From Candidatus Riesia pediculischaeffi (GTDB lineage Bacteria > Pseudomonadota > Gammaproteobacteria > Enterobacterales > Enterobacteriaceae): DNA of 64,000 nucleotides. Of this stretch, positions 31,650 through 42,132 are shown one piece after another. The notes under the pieces are model-generated. The model saw nothing but the letters and a program-made list of their open reading frames with translations. It searched no databases and was not told where the DNA came from. The stretch lies in assembly GCF_002073895.1 (NCBI RefSeq), contig NZ_CP012839.1, forward strand, positions 419,513 through 483,512. The letters run 5' to 3'. The first letter of the stretch is position 1. Each line of letters begins with the position of its first letter. The translations under genes were made by a program, and so were the position numbers.

Positions 31650-32645
31650 CTATCGACTAATGTACTTGATTAAATCTAAAACTTTTTCAGAATATCCGGT
31701 CTCATTATCGTACCAAGAGATCAGTTTAGCAAAATTTCCATTTATCAACGAACTCGCCTTCGCATCGAAGATAGAAACTAGGGTATTTCCGTTGAAATCA
31801 CTTGAAACGACCTCTTCATCCGTATATCCTACTATTCCTCTCAAGTAGCTTCTGGAAGCTTCTTTGACGAGTTCGCAAATTCTATCAAAAGAAGTTGAAA
31901 CTTTTAAAGAAACTGTGAAATCCACTACAGAAACGTTGGCAATTGGTACTCTAAATGCCATTCCGGTTAATTTACCTTGTAAATCAGGTATTATTTTTCC
32001 GGTAGCTTGAGCAGCTCCAGTCGTAGAAGGTATGATGTTTTGAATGGAACCTCTTCCATCTCTCCAGTTCTTCACGGAAGGACCGTCGACTGTCTTTTGG
32101 GTAGCAGTCGCTGCATGTACCGTTGTCATGATGCCACTTTGTATTCCGAAATTCTCGTGTACAATTTTCGCTATCGGAGAAAGACAGTTGGTAGTACAGG
32201 AAGCGTTAGAAACTATATCTTGATTCTGGTAGGTATGATGGTTTACACCCATCACAAACATTGGTGTATCGTCTTTAGATGGACCAGTGAGAACGACTTT
32301 CTTTGCACCGCAGGAGATGTGTGGACGAGATAATTCATCAGTTAAAAAAAGACCAGTCGCTTCTGCTACACAATCCACTCCGATTTCTCCCCATGATATA
32401 TCTTTAGGGTTCTTTTCGGAAGTGCAGCGAATCTTATTACCGTTCAATAATATCGAATTTCCTTGAACTTCAATGTTCTCCAAAAAATTACCGTGTGTTG
32501 AATCGTACTTTAAAAGATATGCTATGTACTTCGTATCTAACAAATCGTTTATTCCAACTATCTTTATATCTTTCCTTTTTTGAGCAAGTCGAAAAATTAC
32601 TCTTCCAATTCGACCAAATCCATTGATTCCTACTCTGATTGTCAT
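31650..32645 (-). CDS. gapA: Glyceraldehyde-3-phosphate dehydrogenase
   Basis: GapA oxidises glyceraldehyde-3-phosphate with NAD in glycolysis. The 331 residues equal the E. coli length. It starts [19 protein letters not shown] and has the catalytic cysteine in [12 protein letters not shown] at about residue 150. It continues [30 protein letters not shown] and [12 protein letters not shown]. Codon-level conservation is high. Its upstream neighbour, on the same strand, is the sppA remnant. Confidence 0.97.
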   Translation of the reverse strand: MTIRVGINGFGRIGRVIFRLAQKRKDIKIVGINDLLDTKYIAYLLKYDSTHGNFLENIEVQGNSILLNGNKIRCTSEKNPKDISWGEIGVDCVAEATGLFLTDELSRPHISCGAKKVVLTGPSKDDTPMFVMGVNHHTYQNQDIVSNASCTTNCLSPIAKIVHENFGIQSGIMTTVHAATATQKTVDGPSVKNWRDGRGSIQNIIPSTTGAAQATGKIIPDLQGKLTGMAFRVPIANVSVVDFTVSLKVSTSFDRICELVKEASRSYLRGIVGYTDEEVVSSDFNGNTLVSIFDAKASSLINGNFAKLISWYDNETGYSEKVLDLIKYISR

Positions 32646-32999
32646 CGATTTTACCTTCTCCGTTCATCATTTACATTAAAATATTTAATCTGTCTGTTTT
32701 TGCACATCACTCAAGTAGATCAAGCGATGTCGAACTAGATAATATAGTCGAACTTCATAAAAATCAAATCATTTATCGATTTCTATGTAAAAATTTCTGA
32801 AAAACTTTGAATTAAGGTTCCTAATCGATTCTTATCAGTATTCAACATCTCAACTTTCGTATCAGATAACCAATTTAGGATGTGTAAGATCATGTTGTTT
32901 ATCGGGACATATCCTACTCGGATCTTCCAGTACATCAACGATATCAAAATATTTTTCTTTCTTTACCATATAACTGAAGAATATATGAACGTTCAAACA

Positions 33000-34367
33000 G
33001 GAATAGATCATTTCGATCGTTTATCTTATCGTCCAAGAACTGTGACAATTTTATCGTATCATCAATATCATCTAGTTATCCAACTGATCCTTCCATAAGT
33101 CATATGAAACGAATCTGAATTCTTCTATCATATTGATTTAAAATATTGATTTCTATGAAAGATAAGGTTGTATTTCGAATGCTACCGCATTTTTTTCGTA
33201 CGTCTAAATTTCTGAGAGAAACGGATCTATCACAGAAATTTCGATGTTGTGGTAGATCAATAACTTAGCTTTTATCATGATCTAACTTTCGGATACATCA
33301 TCCGAATATTTTAACTGAACTGACAGTAATTTTCTGATGAAAGATGAGATAGTTGAAATCGATGAACGTCCAATATCTCTCTGATATCCGCTTCTTTCAC
33401 AGGTGCGATCACATATTTTTCATCCTCTCGGAGAGATCGAACATATTTTCAATTTTTCGAAACCTGATCCATCTGCAAGACGATTGATTATCAATTCCAA
33501 CGATCGATGTTAAGAACAAACTTATCTTTCGATGTTTCGATGACATCTCTTATAAATTATGTATTCACGTTTGAATGTTCATCCTAGTTTTAAAGAATAC
33601 TATGATTTGTACAAATTCACTACGATATCTACAGATCCCTCTATATTTCAACAGTTTATCTTCGAAACATTCTGTTTCCATCGATATACGTTGATGCAAC
33701 GATCTATGATCGATCAAGTAAATCAGATTATTTTTTAAGATTCACGATGTGTCATCCATGTTAAGTGATTCTACGGTTCAAACTATCCTTCCATAAAAAT
33801 CATTTTAACAATCACATCTGATTCTTCCAAGAACTCCTTAAAATACCTACAATAATTAGAACAAACTTTAAAGGTTGGTCTTTCATACCTGATGGATACA
33901 TTTTTGTTTCTGATACTACCTGGATAATAAGATAGGGTAATTCTCCTGATCCTTAGTTTACGTTCAATGATACATCGTGTAGAAGATCGATCTACCGTAA
34001 TTCAACCGTACGATCTTGAAACACCCGTTGATCTCTTGATGTCACGAATTTTCGTATGGATTCGATAATTTAAAACAGCGATTTATTCTGGGTGAGTTGA
34101 TCGTAGTCGAAATGATGACGATCGAATCGATACATGAGCTTTATCGTAAGAACGGATATGATTGACAATCATATCGTTTAAATTAAAAACTAACGTTCCA
34201 TAATCCTCTTCGTGAGATCTTTTGTTTTCTCGATATAACATCAAGACGACGATTAGAACGAGGATGATCAAAATATTTAGGAGAAAGGCGGTTAACTTCC
34301 CTATCAATTTGAACAGGTGAAGAACAGGTTTGAAAATGAGAAAGATGAGTTTCAAAAATTCCCACAT
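33000..34367 (-). pseudogene. sppA: Eroded signal peptide peptidase SppA (protease IV)
   Basis: The 94-codon ORF at 34083-34367 (MWEFLKLIFLIFKPVLHLFK, then a membrane segment and LVFNLNDMIVNH) matches the N-terminus of SppA, a 618-residue inner-membrane protease. Homology then continues in a different frame at about 34045-34100 as QNKSLF-stop-IIESIRK (E. coli ENSLFDIVNTIRQ). It appears again near 33805-33845 (FKEFLEES against LKEFRDS) and near 33010-33090 (LDDIDDTIKLSQFLD against LGDFDDAVAKAAELA). Frameshifts and stops between these islands make it a true pseudogene spread over about 1.4 kb. The right end is exact, the left end approximate. Sequence from 32646 to about 33000 shows nothing else. 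Confidence 0.75.
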
Positions 34368-34480
34368 CGAAGTACTTAAATGACGAAGAAGTTATTCTGT
34401 CGTTCAGTATAGCGTTTTGAAGAAAAGACCTTGGATGATCCAGATATCATAGCTAGAACATACGATGTATGTTTGAGCCA

Positions 34481-35287
34481 TCATATCTTGAAATCAGCCC
34501 ATACCGGAGCATGATCAGATGATCTGATCATATTTCGAATAGAATAATCTATCCCGGAACTCTGACATATATTAAATAATTCTTTTGAAGAAAGTATCAG
34601 ATCGATCCTTAAACCGATATTTCTAAGGAACCCATTCGAACGATAATCGAACCAAGAAAATCTTTTTTCAGTTTCGCCACTTTTTTTTCTGAAAGTATCA
34701 GAAAGTCCAGAAGACTTCAACTCTTGCATCCAAATTCGTTCTTCCGGAAGAAAAGCACATTTTCCAATTTTTATCCATTTATTCCGATGATATTCGCTAA
34801 TTCCAATGTCTTGTTCATCCGGACTGATGTTCATATCTCCCATAACAACTATGTTCTCATTTCTGCCGATCGTCGCACGAACATATTTGGTTAAATCTTG
34901 ATAAAATCTCCTTTTTTTTTCAAACTTATCCTTGTTCTTTTTATAACCACCTTGTGGAGAATAGATGTTCACTATATGAATCGTCTTCTCCTTCAAAAGG
35001 ATGTTCGCCGATATGATACGACATTCTTCGAAAAAATCCTTTTCGAAAAACTTTATGTCGACATCAACCAACTTTTTTTTACTGAACAGAGCAACTCCGC
35101 AGCGAGATTTCTGTCCGTTAAGATATATGTGGTAGTTGAAATTGACAAATTTTTCTATCGGAAAAAGTCCATTCTCCACCCTAGTTTCCTGCAATCCAAT
35201 GATATCTGGATCATATTTTTCGATGACTGCATAAAGTTGATGTATATGCGCTCGAATACCGTTGATGTTAAAAGAGACGAATTTCAT
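34481..35287 (-). CDS. xthA: Exodeoxyribonuclease III
   Basis: XthA is the main AP endonuclease and 3'-5' exonuclease of base-excision repair. The 268 residues equal the E. coli length. Visible are MKFVSFNINGIRAHIHQL, IGLQETRVENG with the metal-binding Glu, VNIYSPQGG, MGDMNISP, CAFLPEERIWM, FSWFDYRSNGF, LRIDLIL and the C-terminal catalytic SDHAPVWADF. Everything needed is present. With recG (and recJ, if functional) it forms part of the repair set that remains. Confidence 0.96.
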   Translation of the reverse strand: MKFVSFNINGIRAHIHQLYAVIEKYDPDIIGLQETRVENGLFPIEKFVNFNYHIYLNGQKSRCGVALFSKKKLVDVDIKFFEKDFFEECRIISANILLKEKTIHIVNIYSPQGGYKKNKDKFEKKRRFYQDLTKYVRATIGRNENIVVMGDMNISPDEQDIGISEYHRNKWIKIGKCAFLPEERIWMQELKSSGLSDTFRKKSGETEKRFSWFDYRSNGFLRNIGLRIDLILSSKELFNICQSSGIDYSIRNMIRSSDHAPVWADFKI

Positions 35288-35381
35288 TCGACGATCTTCC
35301 GTTAACTGTATTAAAAATTTTTAAATATCTTTTCGTTTAATATTTTTCAAAATGATCGTATTGATCATAAAATAACAAGCT

Positions 35382-36854
35382 CTATGTATCATTCTTTCTA
35401 AGGATTGGAAAGAATATCACATCCCGAATAGAACAGCGATCTGTCAGCAACATGACCAATCTATCGATTCCTATACCTAACCCAGCTGTAGGAGGTAATC
35501 CATATTCCAAAGCGGAGATATAATCTTCATCGTAAGAATAATCTTGATCAACCACACCTGATCGATTTTCTCTACGCTGTTGGATAAATCGACTTAACTG
35601 ATCGATCGGATCGTTCAGTTCAGAGAATCCGTTGGCGACCTCATATCCTCCTATGAAAAGTTCGAACCTTTCTGCGATCGAAGGATCATCTTCTTTTCTT
35701 TTTGATAAAGGAGATACTTCGATAGGATACTCCGTAACAAAAGTTGGTTGTACCAGTTTTTTTTCTACTACCTTCTCAAAAATTTTATACTGTATTTTAC
35801 CTAACTGATCCGTATCATCGATTTTGACTTCATACGATTTGGCAATCATGATAATTTTATCCTTATCGTTCAAATCCTTTTCAGAGAATTCATCGGAGAT
35901 ATTTCTCAAGATGGACTCTTTCATAGTAATCTTTTCGAAATCTTTATCGAAGTCTAAAAAATTTTCTCCATGTTTTACCTTGCTTGTTTTGAGCATTGAT
36001 CGAGCAATCTTCTTCAATAGAAGTTCGACAAACTTCATAAGATCTAAATAGTTTTTATAAACTTCGTACATCTCCATCATTGTAAATTCTGGATTGTGCA
36101 CTCTTGATATCCCTTCGTTTCTAAAGTTCTTACCGATTTCAAAAATCTTTTCGAATCCTCCGATGATCAATCTCTTTAGATATAGCTCCGGAGATATCCT
36201 TAAATATAGTTCAGTATTTAATGTATTATGATGAGTGATGAAAGGTTTTGCTAAAGCTCCGCCAGGTATCGGTTGCATGATCGGAGTTTCCACCTCTATG
36301 AACCCTCTTCGGTTCATAAATTGGCGTATCCAGTTAATAATTTTGGATCGAACAATAAAAATTTCTTTAGAGTCCTCATTAGAAATAAGATCTAAACATC
36401 GATTTCTATGTTGGATCTCTCTATTTTTTAGTCTGTAGAATTTGCTCGATATCGTACGATACGATTTGGACAACAAGTAGATTCTCTGACAATCTATGGT
36501 CAATTCACCTACTTTGGTCTTAAACAATCTTCCATACACCCCTACTATGTCCCCTAAATTCCATTTTTTAAAATGATGTTCATAGAACTTTTCTTTGACG
36601 GTGTTCACTGAAACATACACTTGGATCGTTCCTGAAAAGTCTCGCAACGTGAAGAAAGATGCTCTTCCAAGAATTCTTCTGGAGATCATCCTTCCTGCTA
36701 CAGAAACATGATTCTCCAAACTTATTAATTTTTTTCTTTCTATTTGATAGAATTTATTATATAAATCTTTAGATAAGTGGTCTCTCTTAAACCCTTTGTG
36801 TCGACACAATGAGTGATATCTTCTTATATTATTTCCTACAATTTTTGTTTTCAT
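35382..36854 (-). CDS. lysS: Lysyl-tRNA synthetase (class II)
   Basis: LysS charges tRNA-Lys. The 490-residue protein (E. coli 505) has the N-terminal OB-fold anticodon domain (VAGRMISRRILGRASFFTLRD in part, GVYGRLFKTKVGEL). Class II motifs follow: VETPIMQPIPGGALAKPF, FRNEGISRVHNPEFTMMEMY and the C-terminal GLGIGIDRLVMLLT. The extreme N-terminus is shorter than in E. coli. It directly follows prfB, the same prfB-lysS pair as in E. coli, with the order recJ-prfB-lysS kept. Confidence 0.96.
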   Translation of the reverse strand: MKTKIVGNNIRRYHSLCRHKGFKRDHLSKDLYNKFYQIERKKLISLENHVSVAGRMISRRILGRASFFTLRDFSGTIQVYVSVNTVKEKFYEHHFKKWNLGDIVGVYGRLFKTKVGELTIDCQRIYLLSKSYRTISSKFYRLKNREIQHRNRCLDLISNEDSKEIFIVRSKIINWIRQFMNRRGFIEVETPIMQPIPGGALAKPFITHHNTLNTELYLRISPELYLKRLIIGGFEKIFEIGKNFRNEGISRVHNPEFTMMEMYEVYKNYLDLMKFVELLLKKIARSMLKTSKVKHGENFLDFDKDFEKITMKESILRNISDEFSEKDLNDKDKIIMIAKSYEVKIDDTDQLGKIQYKIFEKVVEKKLVQPTFVTEYPIEVSPLSKRKEDDPSIAERFELFIGGYEVANGFSELNDPIDQLSRFIQQRRENRSGVVDQDYSYDEDYISALEYGLPPTAGLGIGIDRLVMLLTDRCSIRDVIFFPILRKNDT

Positions 36855-36888
36855 TCTTTCGTGAAGACCGATTATTTATCTTTTTTTT

Positions 36889-38037
36889 TTACAAAGGTAT
36901 ATTTTCTTTATTTAAATTTGCTATGATGAATTTATCAATCTTTCCGTTCAAAATAGACTGTACATTTCTATCTTCTGTTCCAGTTCTTAAATCTTTTACT
37001 CTTGAATGATCTAGGACGTAAGAACGTATTTGATGACCCCAAGTTATATCAAACTTGCTATTCTCGATAATTTTTTGGTTCTCTTGTTTTTCTTTTTCCT
37101 TAATTTCACATAATTTATTTCGTAGTTGTCTTAAAGCATGTTCTTTATTTCTATGCTGCGATCTATCATTTTGACACTGTGTAACTATCCCGGTTGGAAT
37201 ATGTGTGATCCTAATTGCTGATTCTGTTTTATTAGTATGTTGTCCTCCAGCTCCAGAAGATCGATAAGATTCGATTCTCAAGTCATGAGATTTGATTTCG
37301 ATTTCCTGGTTCTTATCATCTGATATCTCAGGATACACGAATACGGAAGAAAAAGAAGTATGTCTTCTTCCTGAAGAATCAAACGGACTCTTTCGAACTA
37401 ACCTGTGGATTCCTGTTTCTGTTCTCAACCATCCGTAAGCATATTTTCCTTGTATCATAAGAGTAGATGATTTGATTCCTGTTAACTCTCCATATGAGAT
37501 ATCTAATATGTGCGATCGAAATTTTTTTAATCCAGCCCATTTTAAATACATCCTCATCAACATATTTGTCCAGTCTTGAGAATCTATTCCTCCAGATCCA
37601 GACTGTAGATCTATATAGCAATTACAAAAATCATTTTTTTTTGAAAATAGTCGAATCAACCTTATATCTTCAATTTTTGATTGAACTTCTGATATCTTTT
37701 GAAAAGCTTCATTTAAAAAATCCTCATCTTTGTTTTCTATTAGAAAATCAATTAAAATTCTGATATTTTCTAAACCTTCTTCTACCCTTTTTATCTTCTC
37801 GATCTCAATCTTCTTATTAATCGATCGTCGCATTACTTCGAATTTCTCCGATCTGTTCTCATCACGATTCTTCGAACAATCTTCATACTTCAAGATATTT
37901 AGATCGCACCATCCTCCTTCATTTTTGAAGGTTCTTTTAAGATCTTGAAATGCTTTGACAGATCTTTTAAAACGTTCTATTATATTCTTAATTTCCATTC
38001 TAGATAGCAATTCGATTCGTTGAATAATTTGATCCAT
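36889..38037 (-). CDS. prfB: Peptide chain release factor 2, encoded in a single frame
   Basis: RF2 ends translation at UAA and UGA. The 382-residue protein (E. coli 365) has the SPF recognition motif in RKSPFDSSGRRHTSFSS and the catalytic GGQ in SGAGGQHTNKTESA, then PTGIVTQCQNDRSQH. In most enterobacteria the gene has an in-frame UGA near codon 26 that needs programmed +1 frameshifting for autoregulation. Here the aligned region (NIIERFKRSVKAF) is continuous, with no UGA. The autoregulatory frameshift is therefore absent. It starts 9 nt after recJ ends. Confidence 0.96.
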   Translation of the reverse strand: MDQIIQRIELLSRMEIKNIIERFKRSVKAFQDLKRTFKNEGGWCDLNILKYEDCSKNRDENRSEKFEVMRRSINKKIEIEKIKRVEEGLENIRILIDFLIENKDEDFLNEAFQKISEVQSKIEDIRLIRLFSKKNDFCNCYIDLQSGSGGIDSQDWTNMLMRMYLKWAGLKKFRSHILDISYGELTGIKSSTLMIQGKYAYGWLRTETGIHRLVRKSPFDSSGRRHTSFSSVFVYPEISDDKNQEIEIKSHDLRIESYRSSGAGGQHTNKTESAIRITHIPTGIVTQCQNDRSQHRNKEHALRQLRNKLCEIKEKEKQENQKIIENSKFDITWGHQIRSYVLDHSRVKDLRTGTEDRNVQSILNGKIDKFIIANLNKENIPL

Positions 38038-38046
38038 TACCGTTGT

Positions 38047-39770
38047 TTAATCTTCAATTGGCCATAAATATTGAATTAGTAATTGCACTTTATCTCCGTA
38101 ACAATACCTATAGTTAACATCTATCTTATATGCTGCTCTTACTAATCCGTTACAATCGAAAGGACATTTAGACTCGTAGTTAAAAACTATTCCATTGAAC
38201 TCCCTCTGTTCTTCAAGTAATTTTAACTTCACTTTAAGGTGCTTTTTTTTGAGGATTTTTTTTCTCAATATCAAGAATTTTCCATCGAAAATAGGCTCTG
38301 GGAAACCAGGACCCCATGGACCTGCGTACCTGATCAGTTCAGCTGTCTCAATCGAAAAATCTTTTCCTTTTAACTCTCCATCACTTAAGATGACGTTCTT
38401 CAACGTAGCATGATTCAGTATTTTTTCGGTCAGGCGAACAAATTTATTCTGAAAAATTTGAAATTTATCTTCTTCTATCGTCAAACCAGCCGCCATTCTA
38501 TGACCTCCAAATTTTAATATTAATCCCGGATATAGCTGATCCATTTGTTCTATAATATTTTTTATATGTAACCCATCTATCGATCTTCCCGAACCCTTTA
38601 GGATACCATGTTGTGATCTGGCGAAGATTATTGTAGGCCTGTTGAAGTATTCTTTTATTCTCGAAGCAAGGATACCTATGATTCCTTGATGCCATGTCGG
38701 ATAATACATGACTAAAACTTTTGGCAAAATCGTTTTGTTCAGGTTAAGTTCATCAAATATCTCATAAGCTTCTCTTTGCATGTTCTCTTCTATTTTCTTT
38801 CTAGATTCATTGAGATTATTTAATTTAACCGCAATCGTTTTAGCTGAACTCTCATCATCTGTTATCAATAAAGCTACGCTGATTGACATATCATCTAACC
38901 TTCCAGCAGCATTTAACTTTGGACTAACTGTGAAACTAAGATCATTCGAAACAACCGTCTTAATATCAATCCTGGAAATTGTGATGAGCATCTTTATTCC
39001 GATACAACACATTCCAAATCTAATTCTCCTTAATCCGTGATGGACAAGTATACGATTGTTTTTATCCAATGGGACAAGATCAGATATGGTTCCTAATGCA
39101 ACTAAATCTAAAAAATTTGCTAAATTTGGAACTTCTATAGATCTTTTTTTAAACCATCCTATTTGATTTAGTTTAGATCTTAATGCGAGCATAAGATAGA
39201 AACTCACTCCAACTCCAGCCAACGATTTGGATGGAAAATTTGAATTTGGTAAGTTTGGATTCACTATCGCGTCTGCTTCAGGAAGAATTTCTTCTGGAAG
39301 ATGATGATCGGTGATGATTACCTTAACTCCGTTCTTTCTAGCATACACCACTCCCTCATGGGCAGAAATTCCATTATCTACGGTGATGATCAGTTGAACT
39401 TTTTTTTTATAACCTTTTGTACGGTCGTTTTGGTTAGCCCGTATCCATCTTTAAATCGGTTTGGTATGAAATAATCGACACTATTGTATCCTAATTTCTT
39501 CAATATCCGTATCAACAGGGCAGTGCTAGTCGCCCCGTCAACGTCAAAATCTCCTACTACGACAATTCTCCATTTATCATACAAAGCTCGTATCAGAAGA
39601 TTGACCGCCTTTTTTATATCAGTCAATAATCTGTAGTCTAAAAGAGATCTTATGCTTAATTCTAAATCCTCTTCAGAAGATATTCCTCTTGAGGAATATA
39701 TCCGTTGCAATATGGAAGGTAGGTTATTTAACTTACAATCTCCTTTTTTCTCTCTTCGGATCAATTTCAT
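38047..39770 (-). pseudogene. recJ: Single-strand exonuclease RecJ, frameshifted at an A9 tract
   Basis: RecJ is the 5'-3' single-strand exonuclease of recombination and mismatch repair. Two ORFs cover it: 39390-39770 (126 aa, with VVGDFDVDGATST and FKDGYGLTKTTVQKVIKKK) and 38047-39351 (434 aa, with VIITDHHLPEEILPEADAIV, LDLVALGTISDLVPL and the C-terminal part). The sense strand between them encodes VQLIITVDNGISAHEGV without a stop in the second frame. That is the conserved DNG motif, so nothing is lost. One extra A in the A9 run at 39400-39408 would fuse everything into 574 residues (E. coli 577). All DHH-family motifs would then be intact. This indicates a very young lesion, slippage rescue or a base-call error. 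Confidence 0.88.
39400..39408 (-). repeat. A9 homopolymer (sense strand) at the recJ frameshift
   Basis: Nine T on the plus strand are nine A in the recJ sense strand. Ten (or seven) would keep the RecJ frame open across the DNG motif. Confidence 0.8.
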
Positions 39771-40480
39771 GTCTTTTATCGTATGTTTCTATCTTTTCTG
39801 TTAAAAATGTTTACGGTTGAAATGTTCGAACAAACGATCCTAATGATAATAGTTTTACCGATATAATACAACTACCATTAGGCGAAAGAACATACAATTT
39901 TAAACCTAACTTTATAAATTACGTTTTTAAAAATGTTTGAGAAATCTATTATTAAACGATCCATCTAGTATACGGTACTTTTAGGAACCTCCTTTAATAT
40001 TTTTTTGATCTTTTTAATCGCCTAGAAGGTTTTTATGATCTTTCCAGAAACAATGCTTTTATCTTGAAATATGATTGTTTAAAAACATGGAAAATTATGG
40101 TTTGATACACTCAAAAATCCAATCGTAAAACCAAAAATCTTGTTCGATTGCGTCCTTTTTATATCTTTGATATCTCTTTAAAATCTTCAGATAGTTTTTT
40201 AATTTATTCCTACGTATCCCTTGATAATCTTATAATTTTCTCTATTCAGATATCCGTCACATGAAGAGCTTTCATTGTTAGCATTAAATATGAAAGTTAT
40301 GAAGAATTCTCTATGAGATCTTCAGAAAGGTATATCTAAGATAAAATTCATACTTAAGGTCGAATTTAGAGAACTTAATTTAAAACTACGGAACATATAA
40401 TATTCTCTCCTAAACAAAATAAATGTAAAAACCAGGATTGTAATTCACCGTGATCAAAATCAAAACATTTTCTAAAACAA
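39771..40480. other. Spacer between ubiH and recJ
   Basis: 710 bp, AT-rich, without a supported gene. In E. coli xerD and dsbC precede recJ; no recognisable remnant of either was found by eye. Confidence 0.35.
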
Positions 40481-41668
40481 TCAAATTATGTGTAAAGTAT
40501 TTAAAATTCTTCTAATCAATTTTTTTCTTAAATAATCCGGAGAAACGGAAAAAAATTTGAAAAATATGTTAAAGAGGTAGGAATAAAACGATGAATTGTA
40601 TATTTCTGACAACATATTGGTCATTTGGACGACTCTAATGCGATCCATCTTTCTTTTTTCTCGATATTTTTGTAGAATCATGTAGCTTCCGAAATCTTCA
40701 CTTTTTTTCATCGATTTCGAAATAATTTGAGATAGTTCGTATATATCTCTTACAATTAAGTTGAATCCTTGCCCAGCGATAGGGTGCACGGTTTGTGCAG
40801 CGTTTCCAATTAATATGAGCCTATGATTTACCACACTATCGGGTGTTGAAACATATATTGGAAAACTCGATCTTCGACTTAAATTCTGAATTTTTCCAAA
40901 AATATTATTAAAGAACGGTAACTCCTCCTCCACTTTTCGGACGAAACTTTCTTTACTTAACCTATCAATGTTATTTTTTATATCTTTATCGTAGAACCAG
41001 ATTAGAGTACCATGATTTGTACCGTTTGGTAGGACGGCTAAGGATCCATTTTTTGTGAATCTCTCAATAGAAACTCCACAAAAAGGTTTTTCAGTATTGA
41101 ATTTCATAAAAGTAGCAAATTGTCTGCATTTTTCAGACCATTGAATTCCATATCTCCCGTTGTCTGTATTAATTTTACAAGATGAAATTAATAATTTTGC
41201 TCGAAGAATCTTTCCGCTCTTCAATCGCGCTGAAATATAATTCTTATGATATTTTATGTGATTTACTTGATCTGGATGATGTATCCTGGTTGATTTATTT
41301 GAAATCAATTGAACTTTTTTAAATAGATATCTTTTAACTTTCGATAACAACGTCGTACATCCGAAGAATGGACAAGATAGATATTCTTCGGAAGAAATCT
41401 TAAGAAGATTTTTGCATCCATGTTTAGAAATATAAATACTCTTTACAGGATAGATATGATTACGAATATCGGATAGTGCTTTGATTTTTTTAAATTTCTG
41501 TAACGTACTTTTATTGAGAAAAATCGTTCTTTCTTGAAGAATAGAATGATTTTTCTTCGTACCGCCGTTTTCAATTAAATCAATTTCTAGATCTTTTCTA
41601 CAAAAATATCTTAAGAATAAAGTTAAAGAGATTCCTGTTAAACCTCCACCAACGATAATTATTGTCAT
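40481..41668 (-). CDS. ubiH: UbiH-like FAD monooxygenase of ubiquinone biosynthesis
   Basis: UbiH hydroxylates a ring position during ubiquinone synthesis. The 395-residue protein has the N-terminal FAD motif IIVGGGLTGISL and the C-terminal block LIGNAAQTVHPIAGQGFNL with VRD, which matches UbiH closely (E. coli 392 aa). FTKNGSLAVLPNG also matches. The middle FAD-contact motif, AADGTHS in E. coli, is replaced by SSCKINT, so the protein is diverged there. In E. coli ubiH and rpiA lie in the same region, which supports the call. Other UbiH-family members (UbiF, UbiI) are possible but fit less well. Confidence 0.82.
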   Translation of the reverse strand: MTIIIVGGGLTGISLTLFLRYFCRKDLEIDLIENGGTKKNHSILQERTIFLNKSTLQKFKKIKALSDIRNHIYPVKSIYISKHGCKNLLKISSEEYLSCPFFGCTTLLSKVKRYLFKKVQLISNKSTRIHHPDQVNHIKYHKNYISARLKSGKILRAKLLISSCKINTDNGRYGIQWSEKCRQFATFMKFNTEKPFCGVSIERFTKNGSLAVLPNGTNHGTLIWFYDKDIKNNIDRLSKESFVRKVEEELPFFNNIFGKIQNLSRRSSFPIYVSTPDSVVNHRLILIGNAAQTVHPIAGQGFNLIVRDIYELSQIISKSMKKSEDFGSYMILQKYREKRKMDRIRVVQMTNMLSEIYNSSFYSYLFNIFFKFFSVSPDYLRKKLIRRILNTLHII

Positions 41669-42132
41669 ATTTTTAAAGTTATCTCTAAAAAAAATATTTT
41701 TGCATCACGCTGTAACGTTCTTCAATAGTTTAAAAAAAGTGGCTTACGATCATGAGATAAAATCAATACGATGAATCCTTATCAAACATATCAAAATGTA
41801 ATAGATGGTTATATTCAAAAATTATGTGAAGTGAAATTAGGATTTTACCTATTGAGAGGAATGATGAAAAATGTATTTTAAAAACAGATTCTCTGAAAGA
41901 TCAGTCCTTAGTTCGTTCTACAATATTAAAACGATTTAGCAATTTTTAAAAAAAATGAACGATGAAATTGATGTAGTAGAATTTGAAACGAAAAATTTTT
42001 TGAAAAGTGATTCATTTAATCTGTTCATTCGATCGATTTAAAAAAAAAGATAGATACTTTAAAATCTTATTTTGAAATTCTACCTTATTGAAATGAATAT
42101 TAAGCGCATTAATTTCCAAATTCAGAAGTCGT
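41669..42132. other. Spacer between rpiA and ubiH
   Basis: 464 bp, AT-rich. In E. coli serA and the 6S RNA gene lie in this neighbourhood. I recognise neither here. Confidence 0.35.

Noticed and set aside
32880-33098. A 72-codon plus-strand ORF in the gapA-xthA gap
   Set aside because: It is antisense to the C-terminal SppA remnant and resembles nothing on its own.
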